In this document: positions 24,626 to 35,980 of the stretch, piece by piece | Layout: each line of letters begins with the position of its first letter | Numbering within the stretch: position 1 is the first letter of the stretch | Assembly: GCA_013398275.1 (NCBI GenBank) | Contig: VZSE01013522.1 | Location: 290,467 to 354,466, forward strand | Direction of reading: 5' to 3' | Source: Promerops cafer | Lineage: Eukaryota; Chordata; Aves; Passeriformes; Nectariniidae | DNA length: 64,000 bases | Program-made: the position numbers and the translations under genes | Notes under the pieces: model-generated | What the model was told of the DNA's origin: nothing | Databases searched by the model: none | Seen by the model: the letters and a program-made list of their open reading frames with translations, nothing else

Positions 24626-27259
24626 GGGTTGCCCAGGCATTGCCTGGACAGGAAGTTTGGATAAACAAGCTCAATATTAATGTACAAATAGTAAAGCATG
24701 TCCAGCCTTTTTACTGCTTAGGGATTAGGATTGGATCCTGAAAAATCCTTAGGGTGGATTTTAAAAGTCATTTTAACATCCCCAAGCATCCCAGAGCATG
24801 GTGAAACAAAATTTCCACCACGTTCAGGTAAAAGAGAGTTTTTAAGGCAGTGAGAAAATGTCTTTATTGCAGCAGTCTCTGGGGATAGTTTCAGCTCCTG
24901 CAGATCCCTCAGCTGCCCAAGGGCAATTCACCCTGGAGCTGGCTGCTCCATTTTTCTCTCCCTTAGCCTGGCATTCCTGGTGCTGGGCTGGCATTTGCCT
25001 GGCAGGTTGAGGTCACCCTGAGGACTGCTTTAATTGGCATCTCTGCTCCAGTGGCCCTAATGGGCTGTTTCCCAGGCACAGAACTGCCCTGCCTTAAGAA
25101 TGCTCTGGCTGCACAGCCTCGGATTTGGGTCCAACCCTGCCCTGGATGCTCCTGTGCGGGTGGCTCAGACCTGGGAGCCCCTCATGCCCTGAGCAGAGCA
25201 GGGAGCTCCTCCCAGTGCCCCCAGACAGGGAAAGAGGGGGATATTTCTCCTGCCAAGCAGTCAATTTGCTGCTGGTGAAATAGGAACTGTGAGCAAGATT
25301 TTGAGGGTAGATTATTTTTCCCTGCTGCTTACAATAATGTTACTGTAAGATTTTCAGCAACTGTGTCAAGGACTCAGCCAAGATCCCTGAGAACAATGGC
25401 CAGGCTGCCCTTCCTTTCATGGCTGCTGGAATTCTGCTGCATTTCTCCACAAAGGTCCATTTTTCTTCCCATTCTGGCAATAATGTGTATTGTTGCACTA
25501 TTGTTGGAAAAACTGGCAGCAAATCCTCCTGGGCAAGGAATGTGGTTACCCACTATTGCGTGAGGCTAACAGGAGGAGAGATGACATTTTATGGGGTTTT
25601 ACTCAGAAAACGTTTCATGAGACCATTATTACCATTTTATGGGATTTCTCAACAGAATTTTCATGGGCAGCATTTTGATCACTTTCTGTTATGTTTTCAG
25701 CCTCACTAATACCCTTTTCAGTCACATTCCAAGGCACAGCATTCACAAATATTCCCAAATATATTCTAAATTGCCCAGGAAGGAAACAATTTTTCTATCT
25801 GAAATTAGGAAAAAATATGATTCTGAAATGACAAATTTTAGCAAACCCAACTGCTGCAGGAATTGGTTTGGATAAGTGAAAACAGTTCAGTTTGACTTTT
25901 AAAAATATTACTATCATTAGTTCTCACATCAAGATGAAAAGTCATATTGAAACTACTGTAATTCTTTCATTATGAAAAAGAGTGGCAACAGTGAAAGAAG
26001 CAGAAAGAGGCACCAAAACATCTTAAGCACCATGTAATCCACCAGGATTTTTTTCAATATTATGTAAGTAATTACAATTTTTGGTGAGTGAAACGGTGCC
26101 TGTTGACATCCTTCTCCACATCCCCTGCACAAACCCAGACCCCTCTAAGTCACTTTCTCACACCAGTTTCTGTAAAACCAACCTCCCCCTAGAACTTATT
26201 CCAAATACTGCAAATCAAATTTTTATGCCTGAAATGCTTGAGCTCCTTTTTACAGTACATACATATTTCAGACTTACCACTTAATACAATTATAGTTCAT
26301 TTAGCCAGCAATTACAGTAATAGGAAGACTGGCAACCACTGTTGTTCAGACTGGAAAATCAATGTTGCACAGAGGTACTTTTATTCATTCTATGGAGTGC
26401 CTCCTTCATTAGATGCACATACTCTGGAATCACAAGGAAAGTTTCAGATCACTCTGGTTTTTATTTTTATTTTTTTCAATTTATCCATATACGTATTTCC
26501 AGAGAGAAATATAGTGAACGACATCCCGAGACCCTCTACAACCTGATTTATTCCATGTTTCTGTGAATTATTGGTTCTGTTCTTTCAGCAGATCCATTTT
26601 CTATTGCATTTCACCTGACAGAGGACCTTTGACAACCCATTTCTTAGCAATGGCTCAAAATATGGTTGTCCATGGGCAGTGAAATAGATTCTTTGGAGTT
26701 TTTCTTAAACCTTTAGTACAGTGTTTGACTTTAGTCCACATTCAATAAACTTATGTCCAGGAAGGCATTTAAATAGGTGTTTCAGTTAATCCTTAATTTA
26801 ACAGAGTTCTGAAGAATCCACGTAAACATATGGCTACAGTTAAGCATATGTGCACTAGACAGGAATGAAGTGCTGAATTACAGATGTAGTGCTTCCAAGA
26901 GAAAGCTAAGACTATAACCATGTCTCCTGAGTTTTAAATCCTCTCTCAGTCACTTAACCATGCTGCAGCAAACCTACTTTGGACTGATGGCTTAAATAGC
27001 TGTTATATTTGCATTTCATTACGTGAAAAATTAGGACTTGCAGAGGGCAAAAAGGATCTGTAATTTTACCTGGAATATTCAGTCCCAAAAAGGGTGGCTA
27101 GCAATGGGAGGGCTGCCTTCATTGTTCAAAAAGGAAAATCCTTAAATCACTGCAAGAAGTTGTTTCAGCAAGGAGAATAATGGTATTTTTGCAGGTTGCC
27201 AAACTTTTGCTGTAGAAGAGCCTCTTGGCAGCAGATCCACTTGATTGGATGAGCATTAC
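24626..27259. other. Unique non-coding sequence
   Basis: No gene was recognised. It is A+T rich apart from a G+C-richer patch at 24880-25260. It holds an ATTTGCAT octamer at 27007-27014. Open frames are 60-102 codons without recognisable content. Confidence 0.55.
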
Positions 27260-27430
27260 TGAATTTCCTCGTTGATCTGTTTGTCTCTGCATGGTGCCAT
27301 CTTTTGACGGTGTTACATTATAGCCCCTTGTTCTTATGATAAATTATTTTAATCCATCATCAGAGCACGCTCTTGCTCTAATGATGGATTAGTGCTATGC
27401 ATCATCGGGGCGAGGAGCATTGATAATGTA
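27260..27430. promoter_or_regulatory. Candidate conserved non-coding element around a palindrome
   Basis: This is repeat-free sequence with several CpGs retained in an A+T-rich setting (27308, 27369, 27407 and 27411 areas). The palindrome at 27351-27390 lies inside it. The edges are set by eye. Regulatory function is inferred from the paired TAATCC sites and from sequence texture. Confidence 0.3.
27351..27390. repeat. Near-perfect 40-bp palindrome with inverted TAATCC sites
   Basis: Arms 27351-27367 and 27374-27390 are inverted copies matching at 16 of 17 positions, with a 6-base centre. The single mismatch is C against A on the plus strand, so a minus-strand transcript would have a G-U wobble and a complete 17-bp stem. 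With one flanking base each, the outer ends give TAATCC (27350-27355) and GGATTA (27386-27391), the core site of K50 homeodomain proteins of the OTX/PITX/CRX type. Confidence 0.8.
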
Positions 27431-27674
27431 CCATACAAACCCCCACTGACAGTGGAAAAATCTGCCAAAAGAATTAGTTTGCACTGCACCAGACTGAGAC
27501 CAGAGATAAAGATACCATTACATCCCACAGTAAAAAATTCTGTAACTGGGATAAAGATGCCCAGAGGTGTAGGAGTGTTGTGTGGGTTCAGTGTCCCTGC
27601 ATGGTGTCAGAGCAGCTCACCCTGGTGCACAAGAGAGTGGAGAGACCTGAATTCATGTAGGGGTGTACAGGAAG
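27431..27674. other. Non-coding spacer
   Basis: No feature was seen. A 171-codon plus-strand open frame starting at 27392 crosses this spacer and runs into the CR1 copy. Its second half is antisense CR1 translation, so it is not a gene. Confidence 0.6.
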
Positions 27675-28160
27675 CTTATAGAACCATAGAAACACAGGAT
27701 GCTTTGGGTTGGAGGGACCTTAAAGATCATCTATTGGCAACTAGCTGCCATGGGCAGGGACACCTTCCACTAGCCCAGGCTGCTCCAAGCCCCGTCCAGA
27801 CTGGCCTTGGGCACTGCCAGGGATCCAGGGGCAGCCACAGCTGCTCTGGGCACCCTGTGCCAGGGCCTCCCTACCCTCACAGGGAAGCATTTCTTCCTAA
27901 TATCTGATCTAACCCTACTCAATTTCAGTTGAAAGCTTGTTCTATCTCTTCATGCCCTCATCCAGAGTCCTTCCCCCCTTCTCTTGGAGCACTTTAAGTA
28001 CTGGAAGGTGCTATAAAGTCTCCCCAGAGCCCTCTCTTCTCCAGGCTGAATCTCCCCAACTCTCTCAGCCTTTCCTTATAGGAGAGGTGCTCCAGCCCAT
28101 GGATCATCTTCATGGCTTCCTCTGGACTTGTTTCAACCCCCTCCAGGGCTCCAGATAGCC
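27675..28160 (-). mobile_element. CR1 LINE fragment, longest copy in window
   Basis: About 485 bases of CR1 3' sequence lie on the minus strand. On the plus strand the order is the terminal 'tagaaccatagaaacacagg', then 'ctttgggttggagggacctt', 'gggcagggacaccttccact', 'ggcagccacagctgctctgg', 'ctggaaggtgctataaagtc', 'cttctccaggctgaatctcc' and 'aggagaggtgctccagccca', ending near 'ctccagggctccagatag'. This is the usual series of 3' landmarks. The end of the last open frame of the element is decayed and the reverse transcriptase is absent. Confidence 0.92.
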
Positions 28161-30368
28161 TGAAACTCTGCTGCTTGCCTCACAGGTGCAAATCCTTGGT
28201 GCAGATATCTCCCACTGAGCTCCTTTCTTGTAAAGCCCTGCCTTGTGTAAGGACTGTGATGATTAACATCAAGAAAACATTGAACATCAAAGAAAACGCA
28301 CAAAAAATTGAACAGACTATCACTCACCTTCAGGTAAATCCATAATACAGAACATTAAACAATATTGGCATCATCAGAGGCTAGGCTCAACTCATCCTGT
28401 AATCTCAGCAATAAAAGTGAATGAGCCTGTTGGCACCTGGGCTCTCCAGGGGCTGCTCTGCACATCCAAAAGTGTCTGTAAGAGCCTGAAGATTGTTCTC
28501 AAACAGAGAATTTTTCATGCTTTGAAAGTCAAACTACAGAGCCCAAGAAGGGGAGCTGAATTTGTGACCCCTACACATGAGGGTGGTCCTTTTGGATGCA
28601 GCCATCTGCCTCTCTCTGTCTAAACTGTCACATTTGCTCTTCTTTCCACCTCAGCTATGTCAGCATTTTGCCTACCCAGTTTTTCTAAGGGAAGTGGAAG
28701 AAACTCTATAAACAAGCAGTGATGGAGATTCTATGATTTGCCAGATTTGGGGACAGGATTACTGTTTTAGAATGAGTTTTGGCACGGAAAGGCATGTCCT
28801 GATGAGCAGTACTACTAAACAAGAGGTTCTGCATTAAAGCTAATGATTTGCTGTGGTTTTGGAAGAGGAAAGGCTTTCTTCTCATTAATTACCTTTGGCA
28901 CATGGATTAGCCTACCCATGGAGGTCACTGAAGCAGGGAAGGGTGGGGATATGTGTGGGAAGAGCAGCTGTTGGGGCAAAACCCTTGTCCCCAAGCTGCT
29001 TGTCCCAGGCAGATATTGAGGATTTGGGACCACTGGTGACACTGAAATTTTTCATCAGCTTTTCTGAGCATTTCCTCAACTTACTGAATCAGCACTGTGT
29101 GTTTATCCCATGTCACTTTTGGGTTGTGCAGAGAATGATCCCAGGCAAGTACCAGGATTGCAATTAATTATTCATGTAGTGCACTAATGGATAGTTGGTC
29201 TAGGAACTAAACTTCCTGAAGTATATAATAATAACTTTTTTTTTCAGTGCCTCCTCTGTAAAACAAGTCTGAGCACATCTCCTGTCTGGCATTTCATCTG
29301 TAGTTAGTTCCTCAGTGCTGCCTTTGACCTGACACCTGGAGAGGATCCAGGGGGAGATTTGACCACGAAGGGGAGTATGACATGGAGCCTTCTTGACTTC
29401 TGACTGAAACCCCTGTGCCAGCCATCCCGGGAATATGCCCCAACGGCTGTGATTTATTGCTGTGTTATCATGCCTGTCTGCCTCATTACAGACTTTGAAT
29501 TTTATCAGGCAGCTTGTCCTCCAGTGTCAGGTAACCAATTACTGTGGTCTGCAAAGAAGCCTGAGGTACTTTGCCAAACACTGCTAATAAACTGGGAAAG
29601 AGCCTGAGCACAGCTTCAGGTTGCCTTAAGGAAATTCCAGGGAGCACTTTCCACTTTATTGTCTAGTTCACAGTATGAACTGGGAATTATCTTGAGGAGT
29701 CATTCTTTACACAGAACTAAACTCCCCTTTAAAGATCGTGCCACACTGGATTACTGCACATGGACTTGCCTGCATCCAGAGACTGCTGAACTCAGTAGGA
29801 GTCCTTCAAATGACAACAGTGAGAGCAGGACTCAGCCCACAGTCTGAAACCAGATACTTCAGAAGAAAATGAAAAAAAGAAAAAAATCCTTTATTCCTTT
29901 TTCTGATACTGTAGCTAAAGCTGGAAGGAAATATCAGAATGGTCAAGTGTCTGCACTACAAGGGCAACCTGGACCTGTTGCTCCAGACTTGCGAAAAAAA
30001 AGGTTAAATCTTAATGGGTAAAATAATCAATAGTGCTTTTTGCAAGTCCTCTGCAACAAAGTGAATGTCATATGAATCTGTAGCATGTGCTTTGCTATAC
30101 ATATTTGAATATTTTCTTTCGAGGCTGGATTGCCCTAATGATCCAAGGAGGAATGAGTTGACATCCATCCTGCAGAAGCCACCACCAGCCACCCTTCTGT
30201 GGACAAAAAAATTCTCTTAGTCCTGCTTATTTCTCCAGTACTCCAAAGGGCTTCACCTGTTTTCTGGCAGCTTGAGATGGCTTGGTGTAAAAGGTGAGCA
30301 GACTGGGAGCCCTGCTCTCTAAAAAGGCTGCTGGGAACTGCAGAGCTGCCCTGCTCACATCCCCATGG
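28161..30368. other. Unique non-coding sequence
   Basis: No gene was recognised. A weak MIR-like fragment may lie near 29247-29275 (cagtgcctcctctgtaaaac) but is too short to call. A-rich runs occur at 29867-29886. Confidence 0.55.
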
Positions 30369-30456
30369 ACACACACACACACACAAACACACCCATGCAC
30401 ACCCACACACACACTCACACACACACTCACACACACACAGTTTCTCTCTCTCTCTG
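30369..30456. repeat. Compound CA/CT microsatellite
   Basis: An interrupted CA run (about 30369-30439, with ATG, CC and CT interruptions) is followed by a pure CT run (about 30443-30455). On the minus strand it gives long VCVCVC-type spurious peptides, so the two open frames across it are not genes. Confidence 0.95.
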
Positions 30457-33400
30457 ATTTTTACTGCAGGGCAGTTTTCTGAAAAGTTTTTTTCCAGGTT
30501 GTAAAAGACCAATTCCATAAAGGAATGGCTTAGTGCTACAATGACATGATTTGTGGCTTCCAGGCTCCAAAGCTGTAATTTATTCAGACAATTAGCAGCA
30601 GCCCTGTATTCTTGACAAATTCTTCACTTGTGTGCAGCTACTACACAACAAGGTGCTTTTAAGAACTGTGCCTTATGGATTAAAAGACTCCCCCCTCCTT
30701 TTTCCTCCTTATTTGACAAGTTCTTTTCACAGTCAATGGAAATTAATACAGCAGGTTAGAGAGGTGATATACAATAATCCAGCCAGCCAAGAAGGCATTG
30801 TCTGAAAAGAGCAAGTAGAGAGCCTACAGGAATGTTCAATACACAAAAGGGAACACTCCAGCATTTGCCTTTTGGTGAAGTTATTCCACTCTCTGCCTCA
30901 CAAAATCCTCCAGAGTTACTGTACCAGATGTCACCGTGCTGCTGTTAATAAGTGTAAATGGCATTTAAGTGTGGGCTAGCTGTCCAAAAATACACATCTG
31001 AACGCCTGCCCCAGCACTCAGGTGGCTTTGCCTGGCCCATAAAGCAGCCAGAGCATCAGCTGGCTGAGCACAACGTGCCTGTGCAGAGCCCTCCACACGG
31101 CGATGCTGAGACTCACAGAGGAGCAATATAAATCCATCCAGAGCCTTTCTCACACGCAAGCCTGCAGTCAAACCAGAGTTATAAAATCCAGCCCCTGCTC
31201 TAAATCCTGCCCTCCCCCAGCACTGCTGAAGGACAGCCTGGCTGGATGCAGGGGTTGGGTCAAGGTCCAAATCCTGTTCTAGCTGGGACCTTGTCTTTCA
31301 AGAGCAACAGCCCTGCTGGAACGAGGCCTCTGCTTCCAGGCACAATGTGCACTATTTTTTTTTTCTGGAGATCTGTTAAAGCTACCACATCACTGGCAGG
31401 ATGAGCAGCCTCTCCTCCAGCTCATTCTGACACAAACCTCTTTCAGCAAAATGAGGACAAAACCAATCAAATCATGGTGGACTTGGGCAGAAACTCCTTC
31501 TCTACATTGCAGGGGAAAATCCTGAGATGATGCTTGGACTAGTTTTTGAGGCGATATTCTCTCGCTCATCTCACTCCACAAAAGCTAGACGTGCAGTGAG
31601 ACCTCTGCAGAGGGCTCTTCCCAGCCTTCCTTGTGCTGTGGCACAGATGGGAAATGACATTAATGATCTATACTACCAATTTCACATTATGCTATATAAA
31701 TGCCAACAACTTGGAAAAAAAATGGGGGTTTGGCCAGACTGAAATTTGTTAGCATGAAATTTTGAGCAAAGTGCAACACGATAACAGATTTTTTTCACTG
31801 ACTGTGGGCAGAGAAAAGGAGTTTTAACAGGCCAAGTATTCATAACAACTGATTCATCTGGAGCTCAGTTGCTGGTGTGAATGGGTATCTTAGAAATACT
31901 TGGAAGGTTACAGAGATGTCCATAAAATCTGCAAGACTTGGCCCACTCTTGCTTTTGCTGTGAGTTACAGAGCATTCAGTTCAGTAACAGCAGAGCTACA
32001 CTCCACAGCACAGGAAAATTCAAAGTATTTGTCCTCATGTGGCAAAACAAAGTGTTTGTTCAGTGGAACTAACCTAAGCAAATTCCTCTTAATTAATAAG
32101 TAGATGTATTTTCTTTCAACAAAAGCAAGATTGCTATTGAAATATAATGAAGATCTTTTTAAAGATCTTGTCTTGTTTAGGAATGGATTTTTTTTCACTA
32201 CACTAAAAGGGAAAAAGGTACAATAGAACAGTTATTGAGTCAATAGATCTGTTAATTGTAAATAATTTGTAATAGTGGATAAAAATACATTTTGGAAAAT
32301 TGCATGAGTACATTCAAAGAACGAATAAGGTAAAAAGAGAGACCTGTGGGAAGAAAAGCACATTGATGCAGTAGGCTCTGGTGCTTGCCCTGGCTTTAAC
32401 TCCTCCCAGGCATGTGTCTGCTGTTCCTGGGCCTGGATCTTGTGTAAGTGGGTGCAGTTACACTGATTTTAGGGGAGTTGTGCTGATTGATACCTGCTGG
32501 TGATACGACGCCTCGGTGTGTAACCCTCAGATGTTAACGAGGCTCACAAAGGAAAAACAAGCCATTTTCCTTGCAAAGTTAATCTGTAAAGCCACCAGGA
32601 TGCAGGATTTAAAAGTGTTTGTTATTTATTTAGGAGCCCACTTAAACCGGCTTCCTTTTTCTTTTCTCTCTTATTTTATTTTCCTAAAGAACAAGTTTCC
32701 TCTCTCCTGTTTCATTGTCTCCTTTCTCAGCTACCACCTTGTTTTGGGTTAATTTCCCTAAACAGAGACATAAATACCATATCAGATTTTCTCTTTCTTG
32801 GCTGCGAGTCAGGCCTGCTGTGCTGTGCGTGCTTGCTGGAGCTGCAGAACCTGTCTGTGCAACAGCAGCCACTTGGCATTTAGAAAAGGAGGCAGGAAAG
32901 AACTACCTTTTTAAAAGTTTTTTTACCCCCTCCAACCCTTCATTAATCATATAGCTTAAACAGGAGAAAAAAAAAAATAAAAAAAAGGTAAAACAAATCA
33001 AGAAACCAAACCAAAGGGAAGGGAGGGATGGGATGAGCACTTCTCATTTCTTCTAGCTTGCAACATGTCTTTATTCTCTCAGGTGAAAAAGCCACCGAAG
33101 ACCAGGAACGTATGTTAGAGAGAAAATCCTTAAAAGACACCTGTGAAAAAAAGTCTTGAGAAGATCTACCCATTATCAGCTCAGCTTTCTGGTGGGACTA
33201 CCAAGGAGTGCAGTACAGGTTTTATTTTCTTTTCAGGCACTGGCAGGACCCTCTGGGCAGCATTTGCCAGGAAATAGGGAAAGGGGATCTTATTCAGAAG
33301 TATTTTTGGCATGCATTATTAAAGCAGAGAACATTTCATCCGCCTCTGCTTACCCCTGCTCAGAGCCCCCCAAAAGGCAGTAGAGCCCCTACAGTGAGGA

Positions 33401-33499
33401 CTGTTTATTTTCTGCTCAGCTGGAAAGCAAAGGTCCTATTACTGTTACAGGGAGTTACAAGTATTCATCAAAGAAAGAAATGACCCATAAAGGCAGTTA
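30457..33499. other. Unique non-coding sequence with one dispersed palindromic element
   Basis: No gene was recognised. The stretch includes TTAATTAA at 32089-32096, the perfect 13-bp palindrome TATTGAGTCAATA at 32233-32245 with a central AP-1 heptamer, and the element at 32433-32503. An A-rich run lies near 32970-32987. Confidence 0.55.
32433..32503. repeat. Palindromic dispersed element, copy B
   Basis: The plus strand reads 'ctggatcttgtgtaagtggg' at the left and 'gttgtgctgattgatacctg' then 'ctggtgat' at the right. This parallels the two arms of the element at 19971-20052; the right arms agree at roughly 21 of 29 positions by hand. The left arm has lost the 'cagctg' portion. Confidence 0.45.
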
Positions 33500-33960
33500 A
33501 GTTAGTTTTATTCCTGCTGCATAAGTCAACCTCTTTTCTATATATAAAATGATGGGGTTAGAAAAGGATATTCATCAGGCAGTTCACTGATTTGATTGGC
33601 TGCACTTCCCCAAGTACTTTATAATTTGCAGTTATAAATAAAGATGTTTTTAATAATCAATTGGTATTTAAATAACATACAATAACTGTCTTATTAAATC
33701 CCACTTTTTAGAATGAATAAGCAGTTAGACATTAAAGACGTGGGTAACAAACAGCCACAGGATTTCAGACCATTTTCTTTTTTATATACAAGCCATAAAT
33801 ATCTCTATGGAATTAGCTGGTTAGCCAAGGCCCTGGATGAAGCCAGCAGAAGACCCCACTCTCTGATGTTGCCTTTAAGTGACCATATACTTTTCTGGTA
33901 CGATGACTTTTTAAACAATAACCACATGTTATTTTCTTTGGCCACCTCTTACAGTTCAAG
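33500..33960. promoter_or_regulatory. Candidate conserved non-coding element
   Basis: A repeat-free, A+T-rich block with many TAAT/ATTA and ATAAA-type cores, for example the 'taataatcaattggtattta' region near 33651-33670. A 152-codon plus-strand open frame begins inside it (33713) but its product is unrecognisable. The call rests on texture only. Confidence 0.22.
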
Positions 33961-35093
33961 AGGGGCGGCCTCAGACTCCAGAGTTGAAGTTGAAGCAGAG
34001 CCCCAAAAGCAAGGAGCATCTAATAGCAGGTTTGAGATGCTTGGTCTCAGCTGGGTCTGCAGCATTTCCAGCAGTGAAGTTCAAGCATTGCCTCAGGAAG
34101 GGGGAAAAAATGTCCTATTAATTAAAAGAAGTCCTACATACACAAAAGTGACTGGGTTTGTCTTCCTTTGAAGAGGACACAAACACACTCTTTTCCCTTG
34201 ATGTTGCTTTTAGTTTAGATCTTAGAAGGAAAAATTGTGTGCTGATCTGTGTCCAGTCCTGCTGCTCTGTCAAGGATTTGTCTGAAATGGGGATGCAGAG
34301 CCAGGGGCAGGGCAAAGGAAACCTACCCTGGGTGTGTAGGGGAGAGAGGATGCTTTGGTATGGGGTACCTGGCCCTGGGTCAGCTGCAGCACTAGAGTCC
34401 TGGCTTTCTCTCTCTGATGAAGGGAAGTCACCCACAGGGCTTTATTCCTGAAATACCATGGTTTTTCCTGGATCCCTGCTGGAGACAGGCACCATCCTGC
34501 ACTGTGGTGGGCTCAGTGGGATACCCCTTGGGAAGCAGCTGCCAGCTGGTGAAGTAATCTCTGTGTTTCAGATTGGCTCAGCCACCCCAGCTCCCAAACA
34601 TCATCTACCTCCAGCCCCTCACATCCCCTACATCCCTTCACCTGCCACAGGAACAGGCTGAGGTGGGGGCTGGGCATGGGCTCTGCAGGTACAAACTGGG
34701 GGGAACATCCAGCATGTCTGAGGGGAGCCAGTTTGTAGTTTGACCTCTTCTTGGTTAGAGAAAAGCAGAGTCAGTGGTGGGAATTGGAACAGTTCCCTAC
34801 TCCCGTTCCCAAACCTCATTCCCTCTCCCTACACTCAGCAGAGGATGGTGCAGGTCTTTCAGGGAAGGCTGATGCCAGCACCTAAAAACCTCTGTTTCAA
34901 GCTGAAGCTGGTTGGGAAGAGAGGCACTTTCTGGTGGTTGTGAAGGGGCAGGCGTGGGTGTGGTGGCTGTGGGTCCTGGGGGCAGATGCCCTGGCCATCC
35001 CAGGAGTGTTCCTGCCTTCCTGCCCCTAACCTGCAGCCAGCCCCTCACACCTCCTGCCTCCAGCAGCTCACCTGGCCCTTGTCCTCTTCTTTC
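33961..35093. other. Unique non-coding sequence
   Basis: No gene was seen. It is G+C richer from about 34260 to 35080 with short open frames on both strands. TTAATTAA occurs at 34118-34125. Confidence 0.55.
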
Positions 35094-35162
35094 CTTTTTT
35101 GTTTAGTTTAGTTTGGTTTGTTTTTGTTTTGGGTTTTTTTGGTGTTTTTTTCTTTTCCTTTT
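35094..35162. repeat. T-rich, GTTT-like low-complexity tract
   Basis: A run of T with G interruptions and imperfect GTTT/AGTTT units, typical of a decayed simple repeat. Confidence 0.8.
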
Positions 35163-35460
35163 AAGCCCCTGCCTGAGCTGAGATTAACTCCTTGGCAGAG
35201 AGCCCCTCTAGAATTTATCACCTCTTCACTGTACACCGAGGCTCTGGGGCTGTACCACTGGTGGTCCATGCTGGACCATGCTCTGCCAGCTCTCATGTCA
35301 CCTGTGTCCCCAACAGCCCTGCCCAGCAAACCTGCACAGCTCCCAACCACCACATCCTCCCTCTGGAGGACACAACCAGATCACAGACAAAGTTTACTGG
35401 CATTCTTGCTCCAATAACTTTTCCCATCACACTTTTTTTCCCCAGTTATTATTTTTTCAG

Positions 35461-35483
35461 CCCCCTCCCATCCCCTCCCCCCC
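35461..35483 (-). other. G-quadruplex motif on minus strand
   Basis: Cytosine runs of 5, 3, 4 and 7 lie within 23 bases, so the minus strand has four guanine runs of at least three with one- or two-base loops. The neighbouring plus strand is pyrimidine-rich. Confidence 0.6.
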
Positions 35484-35589
35484 TCCTTATTTTATTTTAG
35501 GCGCCTCTGAGAGTTCAACTGTCGCCTGAGGCTTCAAACTAATTTTCTCTTCAGAAATGATTGCAGAAAGCCGCATGCATAATAAATCC

Positions 35590-35980
35590 CGTTATTGCTC
35601 TTGTTATTAAAATAGGTTGTTAGGGATGTGGACTTGGAGGCCTTTTTGTCTGATGACAGCAGTTCTTCTTAGCTCGGTGCTTATGGCTTATTGACTAAGG
35701 CTGCCAGGTTCACAAAAAAAAAAAAAAGAATAAGAAACGAAAATCAAAAAGAGAAGGAGCTGTAGCTGCCGTTTAATAGTGAGAAAGTTGGGATGATTTG
35801 AGGCGGTTCTTTTAATCATGTCCATGGGCCCTCTTTGAAAGACAGTGAATTTCCAGCAGCTCCGAGGCTGTACTGAGGGCCCACAGAGAGTGTCTGTGGT
35901 GAGCTCTTTTCTGGAGCAATGATTAATTAATATTTCTTTGACATGATTTATTTGAATGATTAATTAATATCCTGTGACAG
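35590..35980. promoter_or_regulatory. Candidate homeodomain-rich regulatory element
   Basis: Repeat-free apart from a 13-base A run (35714-35726). The 15-base string 'atgattaattaatat' occurs twice, at 35919-35933 and 35956-35970, 37 bases start to start, giving two identical TTAATTAA-containing homeodomain-type sites. Nearby sequence keeps CpGs (for example around 35675, 35770 and 35802). Enhancer function is inferred. Confidence 0.32.

Noticed and set aside
24505..24741. Open frames with repeated GWMD / IHPS peptides
   Set aside because: They are translations of the ATCC repeat in two directions.
27392..27907. 171-codon plus-strand open frame
   Set aside because: Its second half is an antisense translation of the CR1 copy at 27675-28160, and the first half has no recognisable domain.
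29247..29275. Possible MIR core cagtgcctcctctgtaaaac
   Set aside because: Too short and isolated to separate from chance.
30135..30518. Cys/Val-rich minus-strand open frame
   Set aside because: The cysteine-valine pattern is the translation of the CA microsatellite, not a zinc-binding or venom-like protein.
33713..34171. 152-codon plus-strand open frame
   Set aside because: The product is unrecognised and begins inside A+T-rich sequence that looks regulatory. A shorter antisense frame overlaps it.
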